Origin: Paragorgia papillata
Taxonomy: Eukaryota > Cnidaria > Anthozoa > Scleralcyonacea > Coralliidae
Direction: 5' to 3'
Assembly (NCBI GenBank): GCA_035771165.1
Contig: JAWNZC010000419.1
Coordinates: 2,597,501 to 2,661,500, forward strand
DNA length: 64,000 nucleotides
This document shows positions 10,707 to 28,439 of the stretch, piece after piece. The notes beneath the pieces were generated by a model. It saw only the letters and a program-made list of their open reading frames with translations. It made no database searches and was not told the DNA's origin. Position 1 is the stretch's first letter; each line of letters begins with the position of its first letter. Both the position numbers and the translations under genes were made by a program.

Positions 10707-11195
10707 TACCCTGCGAGCAGAGCCTTCTTTTCCTTATTTCTTCGCTGAGAGAGAGGAAGAAAAGAAGGCTCTGTCGTATTCGTGTTTGGCTTCGTCCAAG
10801 ATTTAGGACGATTTAGTCAGAGCCTCTCTCTGCCAACAAACTCGATATTTCTTTTTGAGCATGCGTGAGCGGTTGCCAAGATACTATTTTGGGCCCAGAC
10901 TCTAACGCGTTACTTGCTATTTTCCTGCTTGCGCGTGTTCGTAAACTAGAACTTGTTTGACCAGTTCAAAACCTGACTGACTCGCCCCAAGATCGAGTTT
11001 CTTGGCAGAGCCCACTTTCCCCCCGAGGTCGGAAAGGGGCTCTGACTCGCAGCGTAATTTGGACTGGGTTCGAGATTGTAACCAAGCAACTGACATGCAT
11101 GCGCAATGGAAACCAGTCACGAATACAGCAGAGCCTTCTTTTCTTCCTCTCTCTGAGCGAAGAAATAAGGGAAAAAAGGCTCTGCTCGCAGGGTA
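10707..11195. mobile_element. foldback element, Mutator-like, copy 2
   Basis: It has the same ends as 5446-5743 (TACCCTGCGAGCAGAGCC) and a perfect 9-bp target duplication CTTTCACGA (10698-10706 and 11196-11204). The centre is longer than in copy 1 and holds no transposase-like ORF. Confidence 0.88.
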
Positions 11196-11471
11196 CTTTC
11201 ACGAATCATAAACTACATCATTTTCAGTGCTTTTTAATACCTATTTTTCTCCACATTTACATTTGAAAAATGGTTACAGCAGACTTAGTGGAAAAAACAA
11301 ACAAATTAAATTACAGCGATATAGTATATATATGTATAGAATTAGAATTAACCATTATTGAAACCAGCTAAAGTAAAATAGCACTCCCATACGGGATGGG
11401 GAGGCAAGCATTTGTTGAATACTCTATACCTGAGGGGAGAAAACGGCTCACGGAAACACGAATTCGTTTAA

Positions 11472-11874
11472 TTAAAGTGCTTATATCACTTGTGCGGTTT
11501 TAACGTATTTGAATAGAGCAAAAAAAGTTAGTTAATAAGTTATTTTGCCGTTTTTGATTTACATTAATAGTTTCTGAGATATAAGCCTTTAAACATGCCA
11601 ATTTCGGCTTTTCGCCAAAAATTTCCGCCGTTCATTCTTAAGCACGGGGGCCTGGGACGACTCAGCAACCTAAGCTTCGATTGACTCGTTCCTGAATCCC
11701 AGGCCCCCAAGGTGTTAAAATGAACGACGAAATTTTTTGAGAATTGGCATGTTCAGAAGCCAATATGTCAGGAACTATTTGACTAAATCAAAAACGGCAA
11801 AATAACTTATTAACTGTTTTTTTCTGCTCTATTTAAATACGTTAAAACCCCACAAGTGGTATAAGCACTTTAAA
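11472..11874. mobile_element. TTAA-flanked foldback element
   Basis: Inverted arms of over 150 bp begin TTAAAGTGCTTATATCACTT and end in the near complement closing at TTTAA. The terminal bases AGTGC next to TTAA are shared with the elements at 23989 and 25486. Confidence 0.8.
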
Positions 11875-12064
11875 GGAGCAAAGTTACGTTGTTTTTAGTA
11901 ATTCTGAGACAAACAAAATTGTCCTAAACTCGCACAAAAGCTCACAATAACGGTTTCAACAGATACAAAAACACACAAAAGAGATACTAGAAACCTGCGC
12001 GGATGGTCAAAATTAAAGCGAGATTGTGTGAAAGTGAAACGTGAAAAAAACAACTCGTTGGCAT

Positions 12065-12450
12065 TTTTTGTTGTTTTAATTAACAGAAGAGCGTAGCAAG
12101 AGCATTCACTGAAAATTTCAAAAGAATCTTGATATATAACTTCTCGAGCTATCAACTTTCAAAGTTTGCCATGGCTAGTTCGTCCCTGAAGAAATTTGGG
12201 CTCTCGGTAAGAATCCTTTATGACGTACACAAATGGACAACTATATATGCACAAGAACAATGGATTTTAGCATCAATGACCCATCTGCGTACGTCATAAG
12301 GCACTGTTACCAGTAAGCTCAAATTTCTCCAAAAACGAACTAGCCATGGGAAACTTTGGGAGTTAATAGCTCGAGAACAATACGCCAGATTCTCTTGAAA
12401 TTTTCAGTGAATGCTCCTATTATGTTCTTCTGTTCATTAAAACAAAAAAG
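12065..12450. mobile_element. foldback element of a different family
   Basis: Inverted arms of about 110 bp (TTAACAGAAGAGCGTAGCAA on the left, its diverged complement on the right) surround a centre that itself has an inverted TGACGTAC pair. The stretch 12451-13050 after it shows no gene or clear repeat. Confidence 0.75.
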
Positions 12451-13053
12451 TATGAACGGATTTTTCACTCTATAGACACTTTGCACCTCAAGGCTGCGTG
12501 TCTAAAAATGTTGATACTGTGTATGCGTGAAAGCCACTCGCGAAAAGCTTTTAATAAAGATGACTTTAAGGGTCACTAATGCGACTTTTTTTTTGTTATA
12601 TAACCATACGAAACGCTTTACAAAACAGTCTATAGAAAAAACTAACAAATGATCTGGAACTTTTACACCGAGCTTAAAGTTTAAAACACATCTCTGTTAA
12701 TGTTGCCATATGCTCCTTTTCCGAAGCCCTGGAAACTACACATAGAGTTACTAGCTACATTGTTAAAAGAAAGCTAAAACCAATCGGAAAAAATCCTTAT
12801 TTATCTAAAGCTTTCTAAGTAAAGTTTACTTATACATTAACAGGTCAACCGATAATCGGATTGGACATTCAATCAAAAATTTAAATGGACAATGTTTACG
12901 GTGACTAAAAGTGTTTTCGTTGAAAGTCACTTTGGTCTTTGCTGTTTCTACTCTCGTATAATCTTATTCGTAATCTTGGGGTTCTCCTGAGCAAAATTAG
13001 AATGTATCTTTTCGTTTTCATGCATAAACAGTCCAGTGGCCCTTGGGCGATCG

Positions 13054-13143
13054 CCCCCCCCCCCCCGCCCCAATGGTCTCCAAGACTGTTCTCGTGAAAA
13101 GTTTAAATCCGTGGAGAAACTTGTAAGGGGGGGGGGGGGGGGG
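13054..13143. repeat. poly-C / poly-G inverted pair
   Basis: A run of 13 C (13054-13066) faces a run of 17 G (13127-13143) across about 60 bases. The two could pair as a hairpin; homopolymer length in an assembly is uncertain. Confidence 0.8.
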
Positions 13144-13508
13144 TACAGTTTTAAGTCCAAGCGAGTAGATAGTGATGTGTTATATATATTGCAGGCATGC
13201 ATACGCTATAAATTACAATACTAAATGGTCTATACAAAATGCCTCCAACCTGTTTTTTTACATTTACGACTTGTTTATAAATAAATCTAAAGATATTCTG
13301 ATGCGTATCATTCTATGTTCTGGTTTGATTTTAACAAAATTATTGAATTTAAGGCTTTCAGGTTACTCTTAAATACGTATGAACTATTTTTACCGGACGT
13401 CGAATTAAAGGGATAAGCTTTTGGAAAGAAACAGTGTTTACAACACTACACATCTATTTCGCACTGAATTCTCGTAAACTGCGTTTTTAATTTTTGAAGT
13501 AAATACAG

Positions 13509-13818
13509 ACCATGGATTTTACATATTTAGGATATTTGGAACCTTTTGAGAAGATTTGTAATATATCGTCCTTTTCTAAAATGTCATCTTCATGGACTTT
13601 TTCGCTGTTAAAGTTGACGGAAGTGACGTCTACACAAGAAGCTGTAACTGTTTTTTTTATAGACAAATTCCTGCGTAAACACACGTCACTTCCGTCAACT
13701 TTAACAGCGAATAAGTCCATGAAGATGACATTTTAGAAAAGGAGGATATATTACAAATCTTCTCAGAAGGTTCCAAATATCCTAAATATGTAAAATCCCC
13801 AACCATGATATAGGCACT
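13509..13818. mobile_element. foldback element carrying TGACGTC, copy 1
   Basis: A nearly perfect 310-bp palindrome. The arms contain TTGACGGAAGTGACGTC and TGTCATCTTCATGGA. A second copy is at 25486-25814. It lies directly downstream of the tetraspanin stop codon and may be transcribed in its 3' UTR. Confidence 0.85.
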
Positions 13819-13974
13819 ATCAATTGCAATTGGTCTATAATTGGATCAGTTCAGTTGCCAAACCCCATTTCGGTTGACCTCTAGTTACAGTGCAATATTA
13901 AAAAACCTACTACACAACTACAATACGTACGTTACATCTACAAACTCTAGGTGATAAAGCTAAGCGCATAAACA

Positions 13975-22008
<8,034 letters not shown>

Positions 22009-22584
22009 TATTCTACGAAAATATTCGGACGTTCGAACTGTCCAACACTCGTTCAAATACCCAGTTTGAGTGACAAAAGTCTTTTCTTAGTCTTTGTGTG
22101 GTTAGAAATAATCTTTGGTAGAAAATAGTGAGAAGTTTTGTCTATTTTGACGTCGAAACGGGCCAATATACACCACTATAAAATATTGTTATCTTTGAGA
22201 ACAGAAAAATGCGACATTTGATTGTTAATTGCGACAAGTCTCGGCGTCGTGATTCGTCGACACATCTTCGGCATACCTCGACGGCGACAACGCCCGAACA
22301 GCTCATTCGAAGTTAAGGTGGCTTAGTAGAGTTTTTCAGGACTTCTGGATTGCTCAATTTTACTATTTTCAGCGAAAAAATTTGGGAAGTGACCGAAAGT
22401 CTCTGTAGATTTTCTGTAGGGAGATAAGCCACCATTACTAGCCAAAAAAGTTGAGTTCTCCGCAAAGCGGATGAATGCAAAATTGTATTTCGAAAAAAGG
22501 GTGAAAGAGTGATTCTGAAGAGCCATAGTGTTGTTAATGACGTGATCTAATGGTATAATGAAATAAACTGCGATGTAATATGAT

Positions 22585-23165
22585 GTAGTAGAGTAGAAGT
22601 GGAGTGAAGTGGAGTGAAGTGAAGTGAAGTGGAGTGAAGTGGAGTGAAGTGGAGTGAAGTGAAGTGAAGTGACGTGAAGTGGAGTGGAGTGAAGTGAAGT
22701 GAAGTGAAGTGAAGTGGAGTGGAGTGAAGTGAAGTGAAGTGGAGTGAAGAGAAGTGAAGTGGAGTGAAGTGGAGTGAAGTGAAGTGAAGTGGAGTGAAGT
22801 GGAGTAAAGTGGAGTGGAGTGGAGTGAAGTGAAGTGGAGTGAAGTGGAGTGGAGTGAAGTGAAGTGGAGTGAAGTGGAGTAAAGTGGAGTGGAGTGAAGT
22901 GGAGTGAAGTGGAGTGAAGTGGAGTGAAGTGGAGTGAAGTGAAGTGGAGTGAAGTGGAGTAAAGTGGAGTGGAGTGGAGTGAAGTGAAGTGGAGTGAAGT
23001 GGAGTGGAGTGAAGTGAAGTGGAGTGAAGTGGAGTAAAGTGGAGTGGAGTGGAGTGGAAGTGGAGTAGAAGTGGAGTAAAGTGGAGTAAAGTGGAGTAGA
23101 AGTGGAGTGAAGTGGAGTAAGTAAAGTGGAGTAAGTGAAGTGGAGTGAAGTGAAGTGAAGTGGAG
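22585..23165. repeat. GAAGT/GGAGT pentamer satellite upstream of the tetraspanin
   Basis: About 580 bases of mixed GAAGT and GGAGT pentamers. The minus-strand ORF at 22547-23323 is its translation (Ser-Thr-Pro-Leu-His-Phe) plus a non-repetitive start of about 50 codons that I cannot support as a gene. Confidence 0.97.
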
Positions 23166-23988
23166 TTCGAAAACAATAAGAACAATTTCATTAGAACAAT
23201 GAAAATTACTCGGTTAAAAACGGCCTCGTGATTTTCATTGTCCTCTCGTGTTTGTAACCGCTGGTAAAACACTCCCACTCGTTTATGAAATATTACATAA
23301 AACATCAACCGCGCAAACGACATTTCGGTTAACTTTATTCAAAATGGACTTGTACAGAAAAACCTTGCTTTGTACATAACTGACAGCATTCTGCGCCATC
23401 TATTTACAATTGCACCAAATAAAAGCATTTTAAAGGGCTTATGATAGGGGGCTTTCCATTTACACGGTCAGTCCGGTTAAATGGAACACGATTCGTTTGA
23501 GACTTGGAAATTTGGTCCTAATCAAAAGAAAGTCCACTCTGGCCAGACTGACCGGTCTAACCTTGTCAATTGGAAAGCGCCCTTAGAGTAACATCTTTTG
23601 CAGTTTTTCGTTTCCTCGCTTCGTTCTTGAGATATTTCAGTTTGTTTGATGTAAATGTCACATGGTTGCGACGTCACACGTGCATAATGAGTTATCGAAA
23701 AACGTTATATATCTTTGCTATTGTCAAATATAATCACTTGAAAATCTACATGTTTAGTGTTCTGGGCGAAACACACGCACATGCTTCCCTCGAATTATCT
23801 TGGTTTGATAATAGCAAAGATATATACATACATACTTTATTCATGCTCCCCAATGGGCTTTTTAGCATACATTAACACGATTTAGAATAGTTAAAAAAGG
23901 AAAGTGGAGTTCAAAATATTTAAGAAGAAATTACTATATTTATAAATGTTAAAAATACGTATAAAAATTATGCGTTCAATAGATGTTT

Positions 23989-24496
23989 CTTAAAGTGCCA
24001 ATGCAGCGAAATTCACCCCAGTTTTTTATGATTGCATTTGCAAGAACACTTAAAATGACAACGTAACATCTTTCGTAGAATTTCGTTTCCTTGCTTCATT
24101 CTTGAGATATTCAGGTTTGTTTGATATGCAAATGTCATACTTATGACATCACCCTGCATAATGACTTTTTAGAAAAGTATGATTTTCTTTGAGAGTGCTT
24201 ATCGAAAGTACTTAATAAAAATTTGCACTTGCATGTATGTAGCCATGACTGGTCACTAAACGTGTGTAACTGGGTGTAAAATATTTGGACTATCCTAAAA
24301 TTGATGCTATTTCAAAAAGTCATTATGCAGTGTGATGTCATAAGTATGACATTTGCATATCAAACAAACCTGAATATCTCAAGAATGAAGCAAGGAAACG
24401 AAATTCTACGAAAGATGTTACGTTGTCATTTTAAGTGTTCTTTCAAATGCAATCATAAAAAACTGGGGTGAAATTTCGCTGCATTGGCATTTTAAG
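23989..24496. mobile_element. TTAA-flanked foldback element, copy 2 (complete)
   Basis: Arms of about 175 bp (AGTGCCAATGCAGCGAAATT and its complement) flank a loop of about 150 bp. Both outer ends touch TTAA, the piggyBac-type target. A diverged half-relative lies at 23585-23690. No ORF of note. Confidence 0.85.
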
Positions 24497-25296
24497 TTCA
24501 GATTTAAATAATTTAATATCATTAATTAATTTAAAAGAAAAGCGACCTCTGTCCAGTGGTTGTCTGAAACATTGGGATCGATAAATCGTTTCTATTTCTA
24601 GTGGAGTGTTCGTGTATTGTGCCACATAGGAAATTTTTTCCGCTTAGATAAGACGGGGACAAACTGTTCAAACATTTGAAAATTTGAATAGTGTCTCTGT
24701 ACGTACTGTAGTTGTCGATCAACCAGGGGGGTCGGAGCGACACTAAAAATTGGGGGGGGGCAACATTTTTAGGGGGTTCCGGGGGCATGCTCCTCTGGGA
24801 AATTTTGAAATCTAGAGTCTCTGAAATGCCATTTCCTGCATTTTAGGACAAGGATTTACAGAATTCTAAAGGTCCAAAAACGTCATAAAATACTCAAAAG
24901 ACAACACTTTTCCGGACATTGAATAGCTGCATTCAAATTCCTTTATTATATCTTTATTCAAAGTCGTGGGTTAGCTAGGGTTAGTGTATATTGTGTTGCG
25001 TCAGGCTTACAAGAGGTACATTTAAAAACAGAATTCAATGTATAAAAATATATGGTATGTATAAAAATTGTTTTCTTGTTGATTTTGTTAATCATAACTT
25101 TATTACTGGCCTTGTTTATTACTGGCCTTGTTAAAAAGTGGGGGGGGGGCAACAAAAAAGTGTGTGGGGGGGGGCAAGGCCCGCTTCCGACGCCCCTGCG
25201 ATCAACCAGTAACCATTCTAATTCTTGGAGAACTGGTGTTATGTGGTCGTATTTGTAAGTATTTGATATAACCCGTGCAGCAAAGTTTTGTACCAT
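24497..25296 (-). pseudogene. non-LTR retrotransposon (LINE) RT C-terminal remnant
   Basis: Two conceptual fragments are typical of the region after the reverse-transcriptase core in CR1/L2-type LINEs. One reads MVQNFAARVISNTYKYDHIT and VLQELEWL (25296-25199). The other, past an insertion, reads FKCLNSLSPSYLS (about 24715-24640). The reading frame shifts between them even after removing the insertion, and the piece ends against a foldback element. It is a dead fragment, 5'-truncated and interrupted. Confidence 0.8.
24724..25198. mobile_element. hAT-like non-autonomous element inside the LINE remnant
   Basis: The ends begin CAGGGGGGTCGGAGCG and, reversed, CAGGGGCGTCGGAAGCGG. The 8-bp direct repeat CGATCAAC flanks it (24716-24723 and 25199-25206). 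A CAGGG terminus with an 8-bp duplication is diagnostic of the hAT superfamily. The subterminal regions are G-rich. No transposase. Confidence 0.88.
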
Positions 25297-25309
25297 TTGC
25301 AGCTTCTTT

Positions 25310-25485
25310 ATGTTACATATAACTCTTTTCTATAACTCATTATGCACATGTGACGACAAAATGTTTAATTTACATATCAAACAAACTGAAATATCTCAAC
25401 AACGAAGCAAGGAAACGAAAAACTGCAAAAGAAGTTAAGTGTTCTTTCAAATAAGACAAACTTAATTTTCATTTCATAGGCACTT
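25310..25485. repeat. half of a TTAA foldback family, diverged
   Basis: It contains CATATCAAACAAACTGAAAT and CAAGGAAACGAAAAACTGCA, a diverged form of the right arm of the family at 23989. It ends at the TTAA shared with the next element. Confidence 0.65.
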
Positions 25486-25814
25486 TAAAGTGCCTATGTC
25501 ATCCTCAGGGACTTTACATATTTATACTAATTGGAACATTCTGAGAAGATTTGTAATATATCTTCTCAGGCGAAAATGTCATCTTCATGGATTTTTTTTG
25601 CCGTTAAAGTTGACGGAAGTGACGTCGAAAGAGGAATTTGTCTATATGAAAACCACTTTACAGATTCCTCTTTTGACGTCACTTCCGTCAACTTTAACGG
25701 CAAAAAAATCCATGAAGATGACATTTTCGCCTGAGAAGATATATTACAAATCTTCTCAGAATGTTCCAATTAGTATAAATATGTAAAGTCCCTGAGGATG
25801 ACATAGGCACTTTA
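25486..25814. mobile_element. foldback element carrying TGACGTC, copy 2
   Basis: A near-perfect 325-bp palindrome with ends AGTGCCTATGTCATCCTCAG and complement, each next to TTAA. It shares inner arms (GTTGACGGAAGTGACGTC) with 13509-13818. It abuts the previous element at a single TTAA. Three mirrored short ORFs across it are palindrome artefacts. Confidence 0.9.
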
Positions 25815-25929
25815 AAGATTCAAAATCATCTACCCCCCCCCCGTAACCAAACCTAACCCTAATCAGTAACCGTGTTTACGACTAAACATATACTCTAAAA
25901 AGACCCACTAGCGAATTAACACAGTAAGC

Positions 25930-26138
25930 CAATCTTGTTCCCAGAGCCCAACGTTCCCCACCCGGGAAACGAGAGACTCTGGGATAATCCGTTTCACATC
26001 GATATTTCATTGGCTGATGAACACGATTACTCTTCTTCCGGATAACAAGAATCCTGTGATGGCGTGAACGGATTATCCCAGAGCCTCTCGTTTCCCGCAC
26101 GCTGGGTAAGGGGAACGTGGGCTCTGGGAACGAGATGG
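25930..26138. mobile_element. foldback MITE, 9-bp target duplication
   Basis: The arms contain GTTCCCAGAGCCC and GGAAACGAGAGACTCTGGGA and their complements. ACAGTAAGC occurs at 25921-25929 and 26139-26147. It is another Mutator-like non-autonomous element. Confidence 0.82.
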
Positions 26139-26267
26139 ACAGTAAGCCAATTCGTAATCTCAACTACTGCGCATCAAAATGACGCGTTCTGAGTCGGAAT
26201 GGGACTTATAGTTAACAAACAAAACACAAGCTCCATGGCAGTGCATGTGTACTACAGATAATAAAGG

Positions 26268-26344
26268 CATGTTTGACGTCATTTGGGCACGAAAGAAGCG
26301 GAGTGCGAGATACACTTCTTTCGTGTTCAAATGACGTCAAACGT
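26268..26344. repeat. 77-bp palindrome with two TTTGACGTCA sites
   Basis: The arms read GTTTGACGTCATTTG and ACGAAAGAAG, mirrored after a short centre. Each arm holds a full CRE octamer TGACGTCA. It could be a small MITE or a regulatory palindrome. The stretch from here to 26740 shows no gene. Confidence 0.75.
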
Positions 26345-26748
26345 ACCTTTGTGCACAGGAAACGTACATATACACAGGAACGGTATGTTTTATTTGTTTT
26401 ATGAAATTAGAAGAAAAATCAAGCTAAATTAGAATTTGGCGGGCTTTTCCAGCCAGCTGACGCCATTCTACGCCACGTTACGTCATTCGTGACCTCTGTT
26501 CTCTCATAGGTGCACGGAGCCCAGCCAATCAGAGTGGGCGTAGAGGGCACCTTATTTTCTAACGCTTTATAACATCAAGCTAAGAATTCCGACGCACGGG
26601 TTTAGATGTTTTCATTTTGATCAACTCTTGTGTGTTAAACCGCTGATCTATCGCCGACTCAGCCTTCCTCCAGCAATACACGCGCGCGTGTCCCCCGCGT
26701 TTTCCGCGTGCGTCTATAAAAAAACCCCGCCAGACTTGGTCAAGTGCA

Positions 26749-26754
26749 TTTATT
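26749..26754 (-). terminator. poly(A) signal AATAAA for the cysteine-rich gene
   Basis: AATAAA on the minus strand, about 95 bases past the stop codon of the gene at 26849-28384, a normal distance for a short 3' UTR. Confidence 0.6.
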
Positions 26755-26848
26755 TTTGGCGCCAAAATCTCCACGCGGGCTAGGCTATAGTCCTATTTCT
26801 GAGGCGGGTCTCGGCGTGTATAAATAACTACTAGTATACATATTATAA

Positions 26849-28384
26849 CTACATGTTTATATACAGGAATAGCAGACCGCTGACACTGGTCAGCAGTTGA
26901 AAATAGACATCGGCGAGCGTTCGTCCCGTGCCGCCGACCAAATTCTGGATACATTTGCCGTCCGGGCAAAGTTTCAAGCACACCTGAGCGTCACATTTGA
27001 AATTACAGTGTCCAGTGTGGCATTTCTGGATACACTTGGAGACGTTCTTTGAACACTCCAGACTACAGCCTCCCAGAAAGCAATCCTGTTCGCACACTTT
27101 CGAATCACACGTCATCCTCTCGCAATTGCCCAGGCACGTCTGCGTGCATTTGTCAGCGGTGCACTTCATCTCTAGACACTTGCCCCCCGGGCATCTCTGC
27201 ATACATTTCTTGCTCTTGCAATCCATCGTGTCGCATCTCCCCCCGGCACAGAACTGATGGCATTGTTTCTCGGCCGCGCACTTGACGTTCTTGCACGAAC
27301 CCCCGACGCAGTTCTGATTGCATTCGCCATTGTTCGAGCCCGCGCACTTCAAGTCGTATCCACCGAAGATGCACTCCTTGCACAGCGGTTCGCACTGACC
27401 ATTGTGTCTGTAGTCGCACTTGGCGTCCAAGAACATACCCACGGCGTCCCCGACTTTGTTGAAGATACAATTCCCGCCCGGGCAATCGTCCTCGCATTTC
27501 TTCGCGGCGCAGTTGAAGACGCAGTTTCCTTTCTTGCAGATTTGTTTACATGACTGAACCTTCTCGGAGCACTGGAAATGACAACCGCTGCCCGAACATT
27601 CCTGCGTACAGTGGTCGGCGCTGCACGTCAGCGAGCAATTCGAGCCGCAATTCTGTTGGCACACCCGAGCGTGACACGTGATCGACCGGCACGATTCGGG
27701 CGTGCACGCCTGTTTGCAACTCCTCAATCTGCCCGCGGCCTTGCAGTAACACCCGTTCGCAGGACACGACTGCACGCATCGGTGTTTGCCTCGGATTGTA
27801 CAGGAGGTCAAGATCGCGGAGTTTGGTCCTCGGGTGTGGCACGTCCCCAGGGGACAGTACGCCCGGCACGTTTTCCCTTCGCACGTCATGCGGCAATTTC
27901 CACCCGGGCATATTTGCTCGCAGTATTCAACGTTCGGACCACACTTCATGTTACAGCCTCCGCTTCGACAGTTCTGAAAACACTTGCGGGAGTCACAGAC
28001 CATGCTTTTGCAGTTGCCCGCTGTGCATATCTGTTCGCAGTTCTCAACGTTCTTCGGGCACTTCAAATGGCGGCAATGTCCCGGCGTGCATTGCTGTACG
28101 CACTCGTCTTTGACGTCACAGTGGAACGAACATTTCTTGCCGTTGCCGTCCTTCGGGTCGCACAGTTGAGTACAGTACAACAGACTGGATGTGGAGTTAC
28201 GTTTGCACGACAACGCGCAGTCGTCGTCGCCATTTTCGGACCGTTCACAATGCTGCACGCACTCCTTGTTTTCCGCGTTGAGGTTACATGACGTAACTAA
28301 GGAACGGACCGTCACGACACATAGCGAAGCGGACACGATGAGCAAAAGAAAGCAGTGAAAGGCTTTCCTGCCAGCTACACTCAT
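26849..28384 (-). CDS. secreted or GPI-anchored cysteine-rich repeat protein, 511 aa
   Basis: An intact single-exon frame starting MSVAGRKAFH. Residues 1-28 form a signal peptide (FLLLIVSASLCVVTV core). The mature part has about 84 cysteines (roughly 17 percent) in tandem modules of the form C-x3-C-x4-C-x3/4-C, often CEQIC, then PGGNC or AGNC, then a short linker. A slightly degenerate spacer near residues 305-345 (FNKVGDAVGMFLDAK) separates two repeat blocks. The C-terminus is a small-residue stretch (VGGTG) then a hydrophobic tail of about 20 residues ending at the stop, as in GPI-anchored proteins. No cytoplasmic tail. I do not recognise a named family; extracellular matrix, egg-coat or defence roles are all guesses. 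TATTATAG just before the ATG could be the acceptor of a 5' UTR intron. Local GC is clearly higher than in the flanks. An overlapping 237-codon frame on the plus strand is a shadow. Confidence 0.85.
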   Translation of the reverse strand: MSVAGRKAFHCFLLLIVSASLCVVTVRSLVTSCNLNAENKECVQHCERSENGDDDCALSCKRNSTSSLLYCTQLCDPKDGNGKKCSFHCDVKDECVQQCTPGHCRHLKCPKNVENCEQICTAGNCKSMVCDSRKCFQNCRSGGCNMKCGPNVEYCEQICPGGNCRMTCEGKTCRAYCPLGTCHTRGPNSAILTSCTIRGKHRCVQSCPANGCYCKAAGRLRSCKQACTPESCRSITCHARVCQQNCGSNCSLTCSADHCTQECSGSGCHFQCSEKVQSCKQICKKGNCVFNCAAKKCEDDCPGGNCIFNKVGDAVGMFLDAKCDYRHNGQCEPLCKECIFGGYDLKCAGSNNGECNQNCVGGSCKNVKCAAEKQCHQFCAGGRCDTMDCKSKKCMQRCPGGKCLEMKCTADKCTQTCLGNCERMTCDSKVCEQDCFLGGCSLECSKNVSKCIQKCHTGHCNFKCDAQVCLKLCPDGKCIQNLVGGTGRTLADVYFQLLTSVSGLLFLYINM

Positions 28385-28439
28385 TTAAAATTCTATAATA
28401 AAAGAAAAAAAAATAGAAATTAGGAGGTGGTCATTGGAA

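Noticed and set aside
22547..23323. 258-codon minus-strand ORF
   Set aside because: About 200 codons are pentamer translation; the non-repetitive start has no splice or homology support.
25490..25786. Three look-alike ORFs on both strands
   Set aside because: They mirror each other because the DNA is a palindrome (foldback element).
27578..28291. 237-codon plus-strand ORF opposite the cysteine-rich gene
   Set aside because: Antisense shadow; composition is explained by the regular cysteine codons on the other strand.
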